Assembly (NCBI GenBank): GCA_026936335.1 | Contig: JAPMXV010000016.1 | Span: 124,001-188,000, forward strand | Source: Mantamonas sphyraenae | Lineage: Eukaryota; CRuMs; Mantamonadidae | Direction of reading: 5' to 3' | DNA length: 64,000 nt | Shown: in pieces, positions 33,891-44,200 of the stretch | How the letters are laid out: every line of letters starts with the position of its first letter | Numbering within the stretch: the first letter of the stretch is position 1 | Program-made: the position numbers and the translations under genes | Notes under the pieces: generated by a model | Database searches by the model: none | The model's input: the letters and a program-made list of their open reading frames with translations, nothing else | Told to the model about the DNA's origin: nothing

Positions 33891-35957
33891 TCACACTCCC
33901 ATCTCGTCCAGTCGCGTGAGGGCGTTGAAGAGACGCATTTGGCAGCGATTCTCAAAGTCAAAGTCCTTGTAGGTCTTTGCGGTGTCAAACACCACACGAG
34001 CCTCTGCATGGTTGCCCACCTCCATCTGGATGATGCCCGAGGCGTACATGCTAAACGGGACGGTGTGCAACTCCTCCTTGATGGCCTCCTCCTGGTCCTG
34101 GATCTCTGTGAAGCAGTCGTACGCCTCGCTGGCCTGGTCGAGGGCCTTGAGCACGTAGCCCTTGATCAGCAGACACACGGCCAGGGCATCGGCAGTGCCA
34201 ATGTCTCCGCTGGCCATCCCTGCCCGTTGGGCCTCCAACTCCTCGTCCACGTCGCTCAGGACGGCGTGCAGGTTCTCCTCGGACATTTGGTGGAACACGT
34301 TCCACATGACCAGCAGCTCGTACATGGGAAACAGAAGCAGACGCTTGCTCTCGTCGCCTGCGTTGCTCTTTTTGCTCTTCTTCTTGCCCTTCTTGCCCAC
34401 CGCCTGCTGCACACGCCGCAGAATGAACTTTTCCACCGGGATCATCTTGCCTGCAAAGCGACGGCGCACAAGGTCTGGGATCATTGTCAACACCTCGATG
34501 GCCTCGTCACGTTTGCCCTGATGCACCAGGTTCGCTGCCTGTGCATACCTGTAAAAGGCCTTGCTCCAGGCACTCTCCTCGGCCATGGTGCGGTACATGG
34601 GCACCGCCTCGCCAAAGTTGCGCTGCAGTGCATGGATCCAACCCAACTCGTACATGCACAGGTGTTGCAACTGCAACCATTCCTGCTGCACACTCATGGC
34701 ATGCGTGAATCCCTCCACCGCAGAGTCCAGCTTGCAGAGTGCACGATCCAGGCGAGCTTTGAGCCAGAGCACGAGGGCACCGCGTGGGAAGCGTGCCACC
34801 AGGTCGTCCACCACCGCCTGTGCATGCTCGGCATACTCCTGAGGGAGACGACCACCACGCACAAACGGGGTGATCACCACGTATTGGATCATCAGCACCA
34901 GCGCAGACACTGTGGAACGACTCTCCATGGCCTCGTACGATCGAGTCAGCATGCGGATGCCAAACTCACGATCTGCGGAGAAGCCCAGCATCTCCACAAT
35001 GCGCATCAGGGACGCAGGGACGAAACTCAGAATCACGTTGAACAGCCCCAACCCAAAGCACAACGCCTCATGTTCCGGTTCCTTCAGCTTCTTCAACAAA
35101 TCTGCAGTGTCCTCCTGCGTCCCTTGCGTCTGTTTCTCCCGCACCTGTTCCAGCTTGGCCTTTGCGGCAGCCTCGTCGCCGTCGTCGTCGTTGTCGTCAT
35201 CGTTGTCACCACCCACCTTGGCACCGGAGGTGGAGGATGAGGATGATGATGAAGACGGCTGTGATTGGGTGACGTCGTCGTCGTCGTCGTCGTCTGCCAC
35301 GAGATCGGTACCGGACCAGAGGGACATGTACATCTGGTAGCTTTTGCGAAAGTTGAGGCCGCCCTTGATGTAGGAGGCAAGGCTCTCCTGACACAACTGG
35401 ACGATGCCATACATCATGGTTGCTTCAGCACAGCAGACGGTGGCCTCAAAGTTCATGTGCACCTCGTCGGCGGTGCGGTCCTCCTCCTTTTTCGCCCGCG
35501 AGAAAAACCCGTCGCGCAACCGGTAGCCGTTGGCCAGCGTGCTGGCATGGGAAAGGGCCGTGGCCGCACGATCCAAATCTTCGGGGTCGAATGTCATGAG
35601 GGCGTTGAGGAAGAGGACGCAGGCGTGGCCCACGGCGTTGTACGGGTCCACGGTTTCCCACCGGCCGAACAACACGTCGCTGGCATGGAAGTTGGAATTC
35701 AGATTCAACTCCAACGCACCCAACGCACGTTCGCGCAGCTCCTCTTGGGGCCATTGGGCCAACGGTTTCGTTTCCGCTGCCACCCCTTGCTTCTCTTCCG
35801 CCTCCGCAAGCTCCAACCACACCGCTTCGGGTTTGCGCAGCCCGCCCTGCTGCTCTCCTGCGCTCACCAACGCCTCCTTCACAAGCTGATCGTGCAGCTC
35901 CTCGTCTCCCTCTGCATCAAAGAATTCGTCCTCGTCGCTGCTGCTGTCGTCTGCCAT
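33891..35957 (-). CDS. TTC39-like: TTC39/Iml2-family TPR protein with FFAT-like N-terminus
   Basis: An intronless protein of 688 residues. The body matches the TTC39/IML2 family: FNVILSFVPASLMRIVEMLGFSADREFGI, RFPRGALVLWLKARLDR, LCMYELGWIHALQRNFGEAV, WSKAFYRYAQAANLVHQGK and a C-terminal ANK-free TPR set ending NRCQMRLFNALTRLDEMGV. TTC39B is linked to lipid homeostasis in mammals, and Iml2 to lipid-droplet/inclusion-body clearance in yeast. The N-terminus reads DDSSSDEDEFFDAEGDE, an acidic tract leading into EFFDA, the core of a FFAT motif for VAP binding on the ER; position 7 is Gly rather than Glu. Asp and Ser runs occur near residues 225-255. It diverges from the TBC1D22-like gene. Confidence 0.88.
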   Translation of the reverse strand: MADDSSSDEDEFFDAEGDEELHDQLVKEALVSAGEQQGGLRKPEAVWLELAEAEEKQGVAAETKPLAQWPQEELRERALGALELNLNSNFHASDVLFGRWETVDPYNAVGHACVLFLNALMTFDPEDLDRAATALSHASTLANGYRLRDGFFSRAKKEEDRTADEVHMNFEATVCCAEATMMYGIVQLCQESLASYIKGGLNFRKSYQMYMSLWSGTDLVADDDDDDDVTQSQPSSSSSSSSTSGAKVGGDNDDDNDDDGDEAAAKAKLEQVREKQTQGTQEDTADLLKKLKEPEHEALCFGLGLFNVILSFVPASLMRIVEMLGFSADREFGIRMLTRSYEAMESRSTVSALVLMIQYVVITPFVRGGRLPQEYAEHAQAVVDDLVARFPRGALVLWLKARLDRALCKLDSAVEGFTHAMSVQQEWLQLQHLCMYELGWIHALQRNFGEAVPMYRTMAEESAWSKAFYRYAQAANLVHQGKRDEAIEVLTMIPDLVRRRFAGKMIPVEKFILRRVQQAVGKKGKKKSKKSNAGDESKRLLLFPMYELLVMWNVFHQMSEENLHAVLSDVDEELEAQRAGMASGDIGTADALAVCLLIKGYVLKALDQASEAYDCFTEIQDQEEAIKEELHTVPFSMYASGIIQMEVGNHAEARVVFDTAKTYKDFDFENRCQMRLFNALTRLDEMGV

Positions 35958-36185
35958 TGGTTCAGGGAGGGGAAGGGGGGAACGTGTTGGGCCGTTTGGA
36001 GCAAAGACCAGACCAGACCCGCTTCATCGTGGCAGTTGCCCACTCGATGCGCATGGGGAGACGTGTGTGCGTGTGTTGGTGTGTGGAATGGGAAGTTTGC
36101 ACGTGAGTGGACTGCACAGGTGTGAGTGAGGGAGGACGGGGTGTGGGTGTGTGCGTGGGCGGAGGCAAACAAGGCAAGCTCGCTG
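35958..36185. promoter_or_regulatory. Shared divergent upstream region, TTC39-like / TBC1D22-like
   Basis: A 228-bp spacer between outward-facing start codons, GT-rich on the plus strand near 36060-36170. An open frame continues upstream of the TBC ATG, but it lacks another ATG. Confidence 0.4.
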
Positions 36186-37508
36186 ATGTCGCGTCGCACG
36201 GTGCCAGGACGCATCCAGGTGGCCGGGTTGACCCAGTCGCCGATGCAACAGAGAAAGCAGGCCGAGAGGGAGCAGCAAAGGGAAGAGGAAAGGGCCAAGG
36301 AAGAGCAGCAGGAGGGCAAGGAGGAGGAAGGGGCAGAAGCTCAGGAAGCCGGGGCAGCAAACACGCAGGAGGGCACAGAGGAGGGCACAGAGACGCGTGT
36401 TGGAGATGGAGGACAGGTGCAGGAGGAGGAAGCAGAGAAAGAGACACAGAGTGGGACGGTGGTGCAGGTTGTGGATAACGTGGAAGCCAAGGAACAGGCG
36501 GACGAGGGCGCGTCGGGGCGGCAGCATCTTCAGCAAGAACGAAAGACGTCACGGCAGCGGAAATTCGACGGGATCTTGGCGCAGGAGAACATTGACACAG
36601 AGGCACTGAGGGAGGTGAGCTGGATGGGCGTGCCGAGCGATCTGCGTGCACACGTGTGGCGCATCCTGGTCGGGTATGCGCCTGCCAACGCGTCGCGGAG
36701 GGAAGAGACGCTGGCACGCAAACGCAAGGAGTATGCGGATTCGATCCCAAGGTACTTTGAACAGGCGGACAGAGATGCATTCGAGGACGCCAACCTAAAC
36801 CAAATCGGATTGGATTTGCCACGCACGGCGCCCGGGGTGCCCCTCTTTCAGCTGGCGAGCACACAGGCGCGACTGGAGCGGATTCTGTACATATATGCCA
36901 TCCGTCACCCTGCCAGTGGGTATGTGCAGGGTATGAATGACCTGCTCACCTGCTTCTTCATGGTCTTTCTGAGCGAATACCTGGGCGGGGACGTGGAGGC
37001 GGCGGCGACGTGTGCGCTGGACGAGATGGACGACGCAGTGGTGGCCAAGGTGGAGGCAGACTCGTACTGGTGCCTCAGCAAGCTGCTGGACGGCGTGCAG
37101 GACATGTACACACAGTCACAACCGGGCATCCAACGCATGATCTACAAGCTGACGGAACTGGTGGCCAAGGTGGACCCCAAACTGTCGCAACACCTGCAGG
37201 ACAACGGCGTGGACTTTACCGTCGTCTCGTTGCGATGGATGAATTGCATGCTCATGCGTGAGGTGACCATGGAGCACACCATGCGCATGTGGGACACCTA
37301 CCTCTCCGAACCCGACGGCTTCTCCACCTTTCACGTCTACGTCTGCGCCGCCTACATTCATGCCCTCTCGCAACAGCTGCTCACCATGGACACCAGCGAG
37401 ATCCTCCTGTTTCTGCAGACAAACCCAGCCACAGAGTGGCCTGTGGACACCATCGAGGCCCTGTTGTCGCAGGCCTATGTTTGGTACGCCAGTGGCATGT
37501 GTCGGTGA
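36186..37508 (+). CDS. TBC1D22-like: TBC1D22/Gyp1-like RabGAP
   Basis: An intronless protein of 440 residues, starting at the first in-frame ATG (MSRRTVPGRIQ). A Glu/Gln-rich coiled N-terminus (to about 115) precedes a TBC domain from about residue 130 to 420. Catalytic dual fingers are intact: IGLDLPR supplies the Arg of IxxDxxR and YVQGMND supplies the Gln of YxQ. Family-specific segments RILVGYAPANASRR, ERILYIYAIRHPASGYVQGMNDL, ADSYWCLSKLLDGVQD and LRWMNCMLMRE match TBC1D22/Gyp1. Gyp1-type proteins speed GTP hydrolysis by Ypt1/Rab1-class and Rab33 GTPases at the Golgi. It converges on the EMC5 gene with 73 bp between stops. Confidence 0.92.
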   Translation: MSRRTVPGRIQVAGLTQSPMQQRKQAEREQQREEERAKEEQQEGKEEEGAEAQEAGAANTQEGTEEGTETRVGDGGQVQEEEAEKETQSGTVVQVVDNVEAKEQADEGASGRQHLQQERKTSRQRKFDGILAQENIDTEALREVSWMGVPSDLRAHVWRILVGYAPANASRREETLARKRKEYADSIPRYFEQADRDAFEDANLNQIGLDLPRTAPGVPLFQLASTQARLERILYIYAIRHPASGYVQGMNDLLTCFFMVFLSEYLGGDVEAAATCALDEMDDAVVAKVEADSYWCLSKLLDGVQDMYTQSQPGIQRMIYKLTELVAKVDPKLSQHLQDNGVDFTVVSLRWMNCMLMREVTMEHTMRMWDTYLSEPDGFSTFHVYVCAAYIHALSQQLLTMDTSEILLFLQTNPATEWPVDTIEALLSQAYVWYASGMCR

Positions 37509-37581
37509 TGATGGGAAGAGAGATGGTGCAATACATACACACACATACGCACACATGTGAGGGGTGTTCATTGGTGGGGTT

Positions 37582-38115
37582 TCACGTGCTGGCGGGCGTT
37601 TTGGGTCGTCTCCAGGCGCCGCCTCCACTTCGACCTCGGGTGGCAAACGAAACAAAGTCGCGCTGGTACATCTTGGCATCCATGGTGCGGTCATTGAACG
37701 GGTTGTACACCACGGGCTGCAGCTTCTGCGTGGCCACACCCACGCCAGCCGCACACAGCACCAGTGCCGCGAAAGTCTGAATAAAGATCTGCACGCCGGG
37801 CCGGGGGGGGGGGAGGGGTGGCGACGTCAGAAACGAAATCAACACAACTTGCGCGTGCAGGGAGGCTGTGTTGCACCGCAACGACACGGTGTGGGCATCC
37901 GCGGGTACACCTACAATAAGAGGAGGATGTCCAAATGGCTGGTCCTCAAGCTGAGCCAGAGCACGTGCTGTGCGGAGAAATGCGGAGTGAGTGAGTGATG
38001 CACGACGCACGGAGAGAAGAGCTGTGACTGAGTGTGCGTGTGTACCTTGGGCTGTTTGCACTGCACAGTGGAATAGACCCGCAATGCCCAGCATCACGGG
38101 GACAAATCGCAACAT
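37582..38115 (-). CDS. EMC5-like: EMC5/MMGT1-like subunit of the ER membrane complex
   Basis: Exons are 38046-38115, 37915-37967 and 37582-37788, giving 109 residues. The first helix (FVPVMLGIAGLFHCAVQTAQ) is followed by a short polar loop and a second helix (PPLIIFIQTFAALVLCAAGVGVA). It ends with a segment (MYQRDFVSFATRGRS) that fits the family pattern F...F..RGR. Two helices, length, loop spacing and the C-terminal RGR match EMC5, a core subunit of the ER membrane insertase. Similarity is modest outside these points. The last intron ends in a C-rich pyrimidine tract (CCCCCCCCCCGG...GTGCAG). The start lies 52 bp from the stop of GOS28 on the same strand. Confidence 0.68.
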   Translation of the reverse strand: MLRFVPVMLGIAGLFHCAVQTAQGTHAHSVTALLSVRRASLTHSAFLRTARALAQLEDQPFGHPPLIVGVPADAHTVSLRCNTASLHAQVVLISFLTSPPLPPPRPGVQIFIQTFAALVLCAAGVGVATQKLQPVVYNPFNDRTMDAKMYQRDFVSFATRGRSGGGAWRRPKTPAST

Positions 38116-38167
38116 GAGTGAATGGGAGAGGTTTGTTTGGAAAGGTTTGTTGGGTGTGTGCATGCCA

Positions 38168-39467
38168 TCACGAAACAGTGTAAAAGAAGAGGATGAGGAT
38201 ACACACGGCAATCACAACAGCCAGGATGATTGCGTCTCGCTTCTTCTTGCGCTGGATGCTGTTGATGAGCGAGTTGACCCCAGGCAGCCTCCTTCCCAGA
38301 CTAGCAATCCTCGAGTCGATCCCAAACAGTGTCTCTCCCTGACTCCCCACCGACCCATGAGTCCTCCTTGCCGACCTGGTGACCACGTTGCACTGTCAGT
38401 TTGTGCTGAGTCGCGCTGCAACACAGCTCTCCTTCCCCTTCTCTCTTTGTCCACACACATGGATCCAAACTCACTCGATCATTTCGTCCGCCAATGTCAG
38501 TGACGATGACATGCCCGACCGTTCCCGCAGTGCAAACGACGCTGCCGTCCCATCCCGTTCCGACCTGAGTGAATTCACCGTGCGTTGTGTCAGTTTCCCC
38601 ATTGTGCCCCCCTGTGTGCATCTCTCCCTCACACACATCCTCCCTGTGTCACACACACACACACACACACTCCCTTTCTCATCCCAGCAGCGTCTGCTAG
38701 CACAACCTACGTAATGTCGTCCCGCACGTGGCTCAGCAGCTCCCGTGTCTTGCTCGCTTCAGCAATCTTTCGCTGTGTCGCGTGTGTGTGGTGTGTGTGC
38801 ACTCGTACCAGTCAGCACCCACTCGTCACATCCACTCCCTCCATTCCGACTCCTCTACTCCTTCCTTGTGCCTGCTTCCCCTTCCCCCTCACCTTGGTCT
38901 TGCGAAAGTCAGAGCCGTAGTCCATCAGCCGCTCCCGGTGATGTTTCAACGACGCCGTAGCCGCCACACTTGTGTTCTGAGAGAAACGTGCCGCGCTCTG
39001 GTCCAAACTGTCGATGGTTTCTGCCAACTGCGCGTGTATGAGAATGCGTAGTGTGTATGTGTGAGCGCCTAGGGCGTCCAAAGGCAAGCTGCCGACGTGC
39101 CACCGCACACGATTTCCATCCCTTTCATCGTCTCCACGTCCCTCTGCCAGCCGTCCCTACAGCCCACACCCACCTGAATGAGAAGATTGTCCACTTCGAG
39201 CTCCATCTTGCGGATGGCGACCTCTGTGTTGTCCATGAGGGGTGCGTTTTCGTCGTCCCCTCCCTCCTCCCCGAAGCCCCGTGCCCCACTGCTGCTCCCA
39301 CTGGCCCCAACTCCACTGCGTCCGCTGGATGAACTCTTGCTGGAGCTCAGGCCCAGCAGGTTGGATTGGGCGTAGTCGTCCCCCATCTTCGAGAACGACG
39401 CCAGTTTGATGTCCAGCTCGTGCTGCAGTTTTCGTGCACGCTTGTTCAGCGTATCCCAGTTGTCCAT
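38168..39467 (-). CDS. GOSR1-like: Golgi SNARE GOS28 (GOSR1, Qb-SNARE)
   Basis: Exons are 39174-39467, 38893-39027, 38711-38772, 38475-38564 and 38168-38375; all phases agree, giving 262 residues. The N-terminus WDTLNKRARKLQHELDIKL matches the Habc start of GOS28. Exon 2 has HHRERLMDYGSDFRKTK, as in the family's QRHRDILQDYTHEFHKTK. Exon 3 has AEASKTRELLSHVRDDI. The SNARE helix includes GSQGETLFGIDSRIASL, whose Gln is the likely zero-layer residue, then LPGVNSLINSIQRKKKRDAIIL and a single C-terminal helix (LAVVIAVCILILFFYTV). It acts in ER-Golgi and intra-Golgi fusion. A Ser/Gly insert in exon 1 replaces the short animal loop. Confidence 0.93.
38650..38670 (+). repeat. (CA)n run in a GOS28 intron
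   Basis: About ten CA units inside intron 3 (38565-38710) of the GOS28 gene; it reads as a GT run on the coding strand. Confidence 0.75.
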
Positions 39468-39704
39468 GCTTGTGTGTATGTGTGTATGTACTGTGTGTGT
39501 GTGTGTGTGTGTGTGTGTTCGTTCGCGGGGGTGTGTGGATGTGTGTCTGTGGACCCGCCGTTCCCCTGACAAAACCCCGTCGCGATGAACCTGGATGTCG
39601 AAATGTTGCTTCACCCTGCGCCACATTCCATTCCATTCCTTACTGCAGATCACCTCCACACCTGATCCCTGCGCCGTCTCATCCACATCTACTCTCTTTT
39701 CCCA
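39468..39704. promoter_or_regulatory. Shared divergent upstream region, GOS28 / Sec14-like
   Basis: A 237-bp spacer between outward-facing start codons. It carries a GT run at about 39492-39518 on the plus strand, next to the GOS28 start. No other motif is assigned. Confidence 0.4.
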
Positions 39705-41109
39705 ATGAGCAAAGTTGACGACGACTCTTCGTCCGACGAAGAAGAGTTTTTCGATGCCGACGAAGGCGATGCCATCCAGGCCCTGGCAGCCATCGATGCA
39801 TTCGACCCGTCCTGGGAACCCGAACCCCTTCCTGAAGAGTGCGTTGATGTGTGTGTCCGGCCATTCCGGCCGGAAGATTCCTCCCGCATGGACCCGCTCA
39901 CCCCCAACCCCCCCCCTTTTCCGAACACACGCACACTGACACTTGTTTCATCCTGGGAAAATAACCCACATAATCGTACACAACACGCATTCCCGTGCGC
40001 TTCACCTGCACCCCCAGTCTGCTGGAGATCCGTCTGTCCTTCCTCACGGACGAAGAGCGCGAGGCGTTTGCCACGCTGCGAGCGCAAGTCGACGAGGAAG
40101 TGACGGAGGAGCGCGAGGTTAGGTTTTGTGACTCGCACACGCTGCTGCGCTACCTTCGAGCACGCAAGTATGACGTGAAAAAGGCAAAGACAATGCTGCT
40201 GAACACGCTGGCCTGGCGCAAGGAGGCCAACGTGGATGCCATCACCGCCGAGACCCTGTGCGAGGAGACCCAGACGGGCAAACAGTACTGCAGGGGCTTC
40301 GATCGCTTTGGTCGGCCCGTAACCATGCTCCGTGCCCATCTGGAAAACACCTTTGACCCACCGGGTCAGATCAACATGGTCATCTACCACCTGGAAAAGT
40401 CACGCAGGCTCATGTAAGTGACACCCCACCCCCCCCCTTTGTGCGCTGTGTGCGAGTGTGTGTATCTGCGTATGCACCCACTTCACATGTGGGTTGGCTC
40501 ACACGTCTGCTCACCGCGTCCACACACAGGAACTGCAAGGAATCGAGGAGGGTTCGGCAGCAATGCAAAGCGGCGCTGTTGGCAAAGGCCGAGGCGCTGG
40601 ATCCGCAGGAGCGGGAAAAGGCGGTGGAGGAGATTGAAGAGGAGTACAAGGATCCACTGGTGGAAGGTGTGGTGTGGATCATCGACCAATCGCAGTTCTC
40701 CTTCAAGACATCGCCTCCGTTCAAGGTGGCCAAGGCCACCGTGGATCTACTCTCCAACCATTATCCCGAGTGTCTCGGACGGGCCTTTCTCTTTGACGCA
40801 CCCAAGGCCTTTAGTGGCTTCTGGATGCTCATCTCGCCCATTCTGGACAAGGTGACTGCCAACAAGATTGTCTTTTGCGGCAGCGACGACATGTCGCCCA
40901 TCCAAAGCGAGTTTACCGACCTCAGTCAGCTCGAAACCCAGTTTGGAGGCACATCCACCTACGAATTCAACTGGGAGGTGTGCTGGGCCAAAGAGATTGA
41001 AGAGGACAAAGAGCGACGTCGTCAACTCGGCCTCAGCGACGACGGCGAAGCCGAGCTTGCCGACAACCAGGGTGCCTCCTCCTCCTCCGCTTCTACCAGC
41101 AGCACATGA
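39705..41109 (+). CDS. Sec14-like CRAL-TRIO lipid-transfer protein with a FFAT motif
   Basis: Exons are 39705-39838, 40018-40413 and 40530-41109, giving 369 residues. The CRAL-TRIO N-domain (DSHTLLRYLRARKYDVKKAKTML) and the lipid-binding domain (FGRPVTMLRAHLENTF, WIIDQSQFSFKTSP, LSNHYPECLGRAFLFDAPKAF, NKIVFCGSDDM) are complete. The last part reads LETQFGGTSTYEFNWEVC, the family's end motif. The protein should exchange phosphatidylinositol or another lipid between membranes. The N-terminus reads DDDSSSDEEEFFDADEG; EFFDADE with its acidic upstream tract is a canonical FFAT motif, predicting recruitment to ER VAP proteins. The C-tail is Ser/acidic. There is no signal peptide or helix, so it is a cytosolic peripheral protein. 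Confidence 0.92.
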
Positions 41110-41240
41110 GCTTGTTGCGTGTGTGTTGGCCCAAGCAGCAGCAGACAAACCAAGCAATCAACACCGATTCTTCTCTGTTCTCTTCATTTGCCCCTCCCCG
41201 CACTGTGGCAGTGTGTGAATGAACACAACACACTCTCCTC

Positions 41241-44200
41241 TCATGGTGCGTCTGCACGCCACATGTCCAGTGTGGAACGCAGCGAGTCGCCCACTTGTCG
41301 TTCATGTGCCAGCTCACGTTCAAACAACGCCACCTTGTGTTGTTGATACTCCTGCAGCCTGCGTTGCAGATGGACATCCTCCAGAAGGGAAATATCCATA
41401 AGGTCGCTGCTGGACAACTGATGGTGGTGGTGGTGGTGACTGCTACTGCTGCTGCTGCTGCGAGCGTGGACGTCGTGCAATTCCGCACCCACAGGCGACA
41501 GCATCCAAGCTGGCAATTCCTCCCTTTGCCATCCTTGCTGCTGGTGCTGCCTGTGTTTCGTCTCGTAGTACGCTGCTTCGGCGTCTCCAGGGCCTTCCAT
41601 GAACAAATCGCCGCTGAGATCAACCTCGACCGCACCGTGATCGTCCAAGGTGTGCACACGCATGAAACCACGTGTCTCCTCCACCTGTTGCAGCTGATGG
41701 GAGCCCGTGTGCTGCGCATGGTGCCAACCATGTGCACGTTGGCTCACAAGAGACAACACTTCCTGTCCCATCTGCTGCACCAGAGCTTCCTTGCTGGCCA
41801 GTCGCACTTGCAAACGTGCCACGCTCTCCTCCCTTTCCCGCAGCGTCTCTGTCTGCACCGCACTCACTTCACGCAGCCGTTGCACCTCGGCACACAACGC
41901 TTGCATGCCCTCTTCCATGCTCTGCACCACACGTCGCATTATCTCATCCTCCTGCTTCTCCTGCCTGTGGCCATGGCCTTCCATGCTCACTTCCACCTCG
42001 TCCTCTTCGCCCTCCTCGTCCACAGGCTTCAGACGGCGACGTCGACCTCCGCGCTGGCCAGGCCCACGCCTGCGTCGCACGACATCGATGCCCACGCCTG
42101 TGCCTGTGCCCCGAGTGATCGAGTCACCACTTGCCACTCGTGTGCTCCTGCGTTGATGCTCCTGCTGGTGGCGACGCACCTGCGAGCGCAACGAATCCAC
42201 ACGTGCCGGGCTTCCAAGCTTGCTGCTGGACACGAGCACCGAGGCACGGGATCGCACCGATCCCATACTGTCGACACTGTCACTGCGAGAGCGACGACGA
42301 TGACGACGACGACGCTGCTGCTGCTGCTGATCATCATCATCATCACCGGCGTCACGTTCGCGTTCGTCGATGCGATCGTCGACAAATTGGACCCACGCGT
42401 TGAAGGCCCGTCCCATGCACAATTGCTTCCATCGCACACAGACACGTCTGAGCCCATACATGCGCATCCATGACACCAGACCCTTTCGAGCGAGGACAAG
42501 GGCGGCAAACGTGTCTGCGCTTGCCTTCCAAGCACGTGTGCGCACCGCAAGCTGCGTGTGTGCACGCCACGCCTCCCAGGCACCCACCAGTCGCACATTG
42601 GCCCACCGATGCAAGGTGCGATCCACAACCTCCCTCTGTGTGCGCAGTGCCACCCACACCGCATGCCAATGCGAAAAGACAGATGCACACATGCCAAGGT
42701 CGCGACGTTTCACCATCCGTTGCTGTCGTGCACTCTCCACCCATGTCGTCCACGCCCACACACACAAGCGACCGCACGCATACACGCTGGCCACACGCGC
42801 ACGGTGCGTTTTGGCGTGCTGCATGGCCGTGTGAACTCTCCACGCCGTCATGGCACGCGACAGCGCACGTGCACGCCAGTGTGCCAATGCACGTTGGCCT
42901 GCACGTCTCACCACACCCGTGTGCACCCACGTTTCATGCCACAGCCTCCACGCGTGCGACACACAGCGCCACGTGGAATATGCCCGCCACACACGCATCC
43001 GCCACAGCGAGTGCCAATCACGCCATGCCAAACTCAGGTGACGTCGATGCGCCCACGCCTGGCCTCGCAATTCTGCATCTCGCTTCTCTGCCCGTGTCTG
43101 TACGTACCCTCTCCATGCAGCCATGCTGCGTGCCAGATGTCTGCTTCGCCAGTGTCGGATGCTATTCCGTGCCCACTGCCTCTGCTGTCGTCGCTCCACA
43201 GCGAATGCACGCCAGGTCTCCCATGCATGCAGCATGGCACGCATGCCGGCCAATGCCAGCCCCACACGTGTTTCAAAGGCCTCTCCCCATCGCTGCAATG
43301 TTTCTCGTCGACGCCAATGCACATACCTCGCGTCGGCAACCTCCACTTGCATGCGTTCCACCCGTGTGTGATCCACCCACTCCAACCATGTGGCCCACGC
43401 AGCCCACAGGGCATTCAATCGCCAATGCTGCATCGCACGACGCCGCATGCCACCCACTCGTTCCGCCTCCACCCACGTTCCATGCCACTGGCGCACAAGG
43501 GCACGCAGAACCACACGTCGATGCCTTGAGTCCACCCAACGTGCCGCCGCATGGCGACTCCACGTCTGCCAAGCCTGCGACAAACGACGCTGACGGCACA
43601 CAGTGTCTGCACGCTGTCTGCGCCCTCGCTTGCCCACACGCACCTGTGCATACACACGCCAGCGAGGCATGTACACACGCACCATCCGTGTGTGCACATG
43701 ACGTGTGTGCAGCGCCTGCATACGCGCAAGTTGCACGCGTGCACGTGCCGTGGCCGCCTTCCACTGTGCCATGGCTGTGGACAACACGCCCAAGCGCCAC
43801 ACTCGCTCCTTCACCCTCTGCTCCCATTGTACACGCCACTCACGAAGCCACACCACGCCTCGGCGGCGTCGTTGCTGTGCGGTCGCCATGCGTTGGGCCT
43901 CCTCTTTGTGTTGTCGATGGGCGGTGTACGCCATCCATTGATGCCATGCACGTGTGGTTGCACGGTACTGTGCATGGCCCAATGCACGACGCACTTGTCC
44001 ACGCACACGTTGCCCACGTGCACAAGCACGCTTCCACGTATCCAGCGTCTCACGTGCCACACGGCGTGCTTGCGCACGTGCCACACGGCGTTCCAACAAG
44101 CTGCGTTGCCACACCTCCATCCATCGGTGTGTCAAACGCGTGGCACGCGATGCATCGGCTCTTGCCACACGGGCACGTTTCTCCTGCCGCGTCTCGCCGT

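Noticed and set aside
33126-35240. 704-codon plus-strand frame spanning the NAPRT upstream spacer and the TTC39-like gene
   Set aside because: It crosses a C20 run and mirrors the TTC39-like frame; translated His/Leu/Val-rich sequence shows no domain, whereas the minus frame matches a known family.
37801-37816. G-rich run at 37801-37816 as a regulatory element
   Set aside because: On the coding strand it is the C-rich pyrimidine tract of the EMC5 intron 2 acceptor, which explains it.
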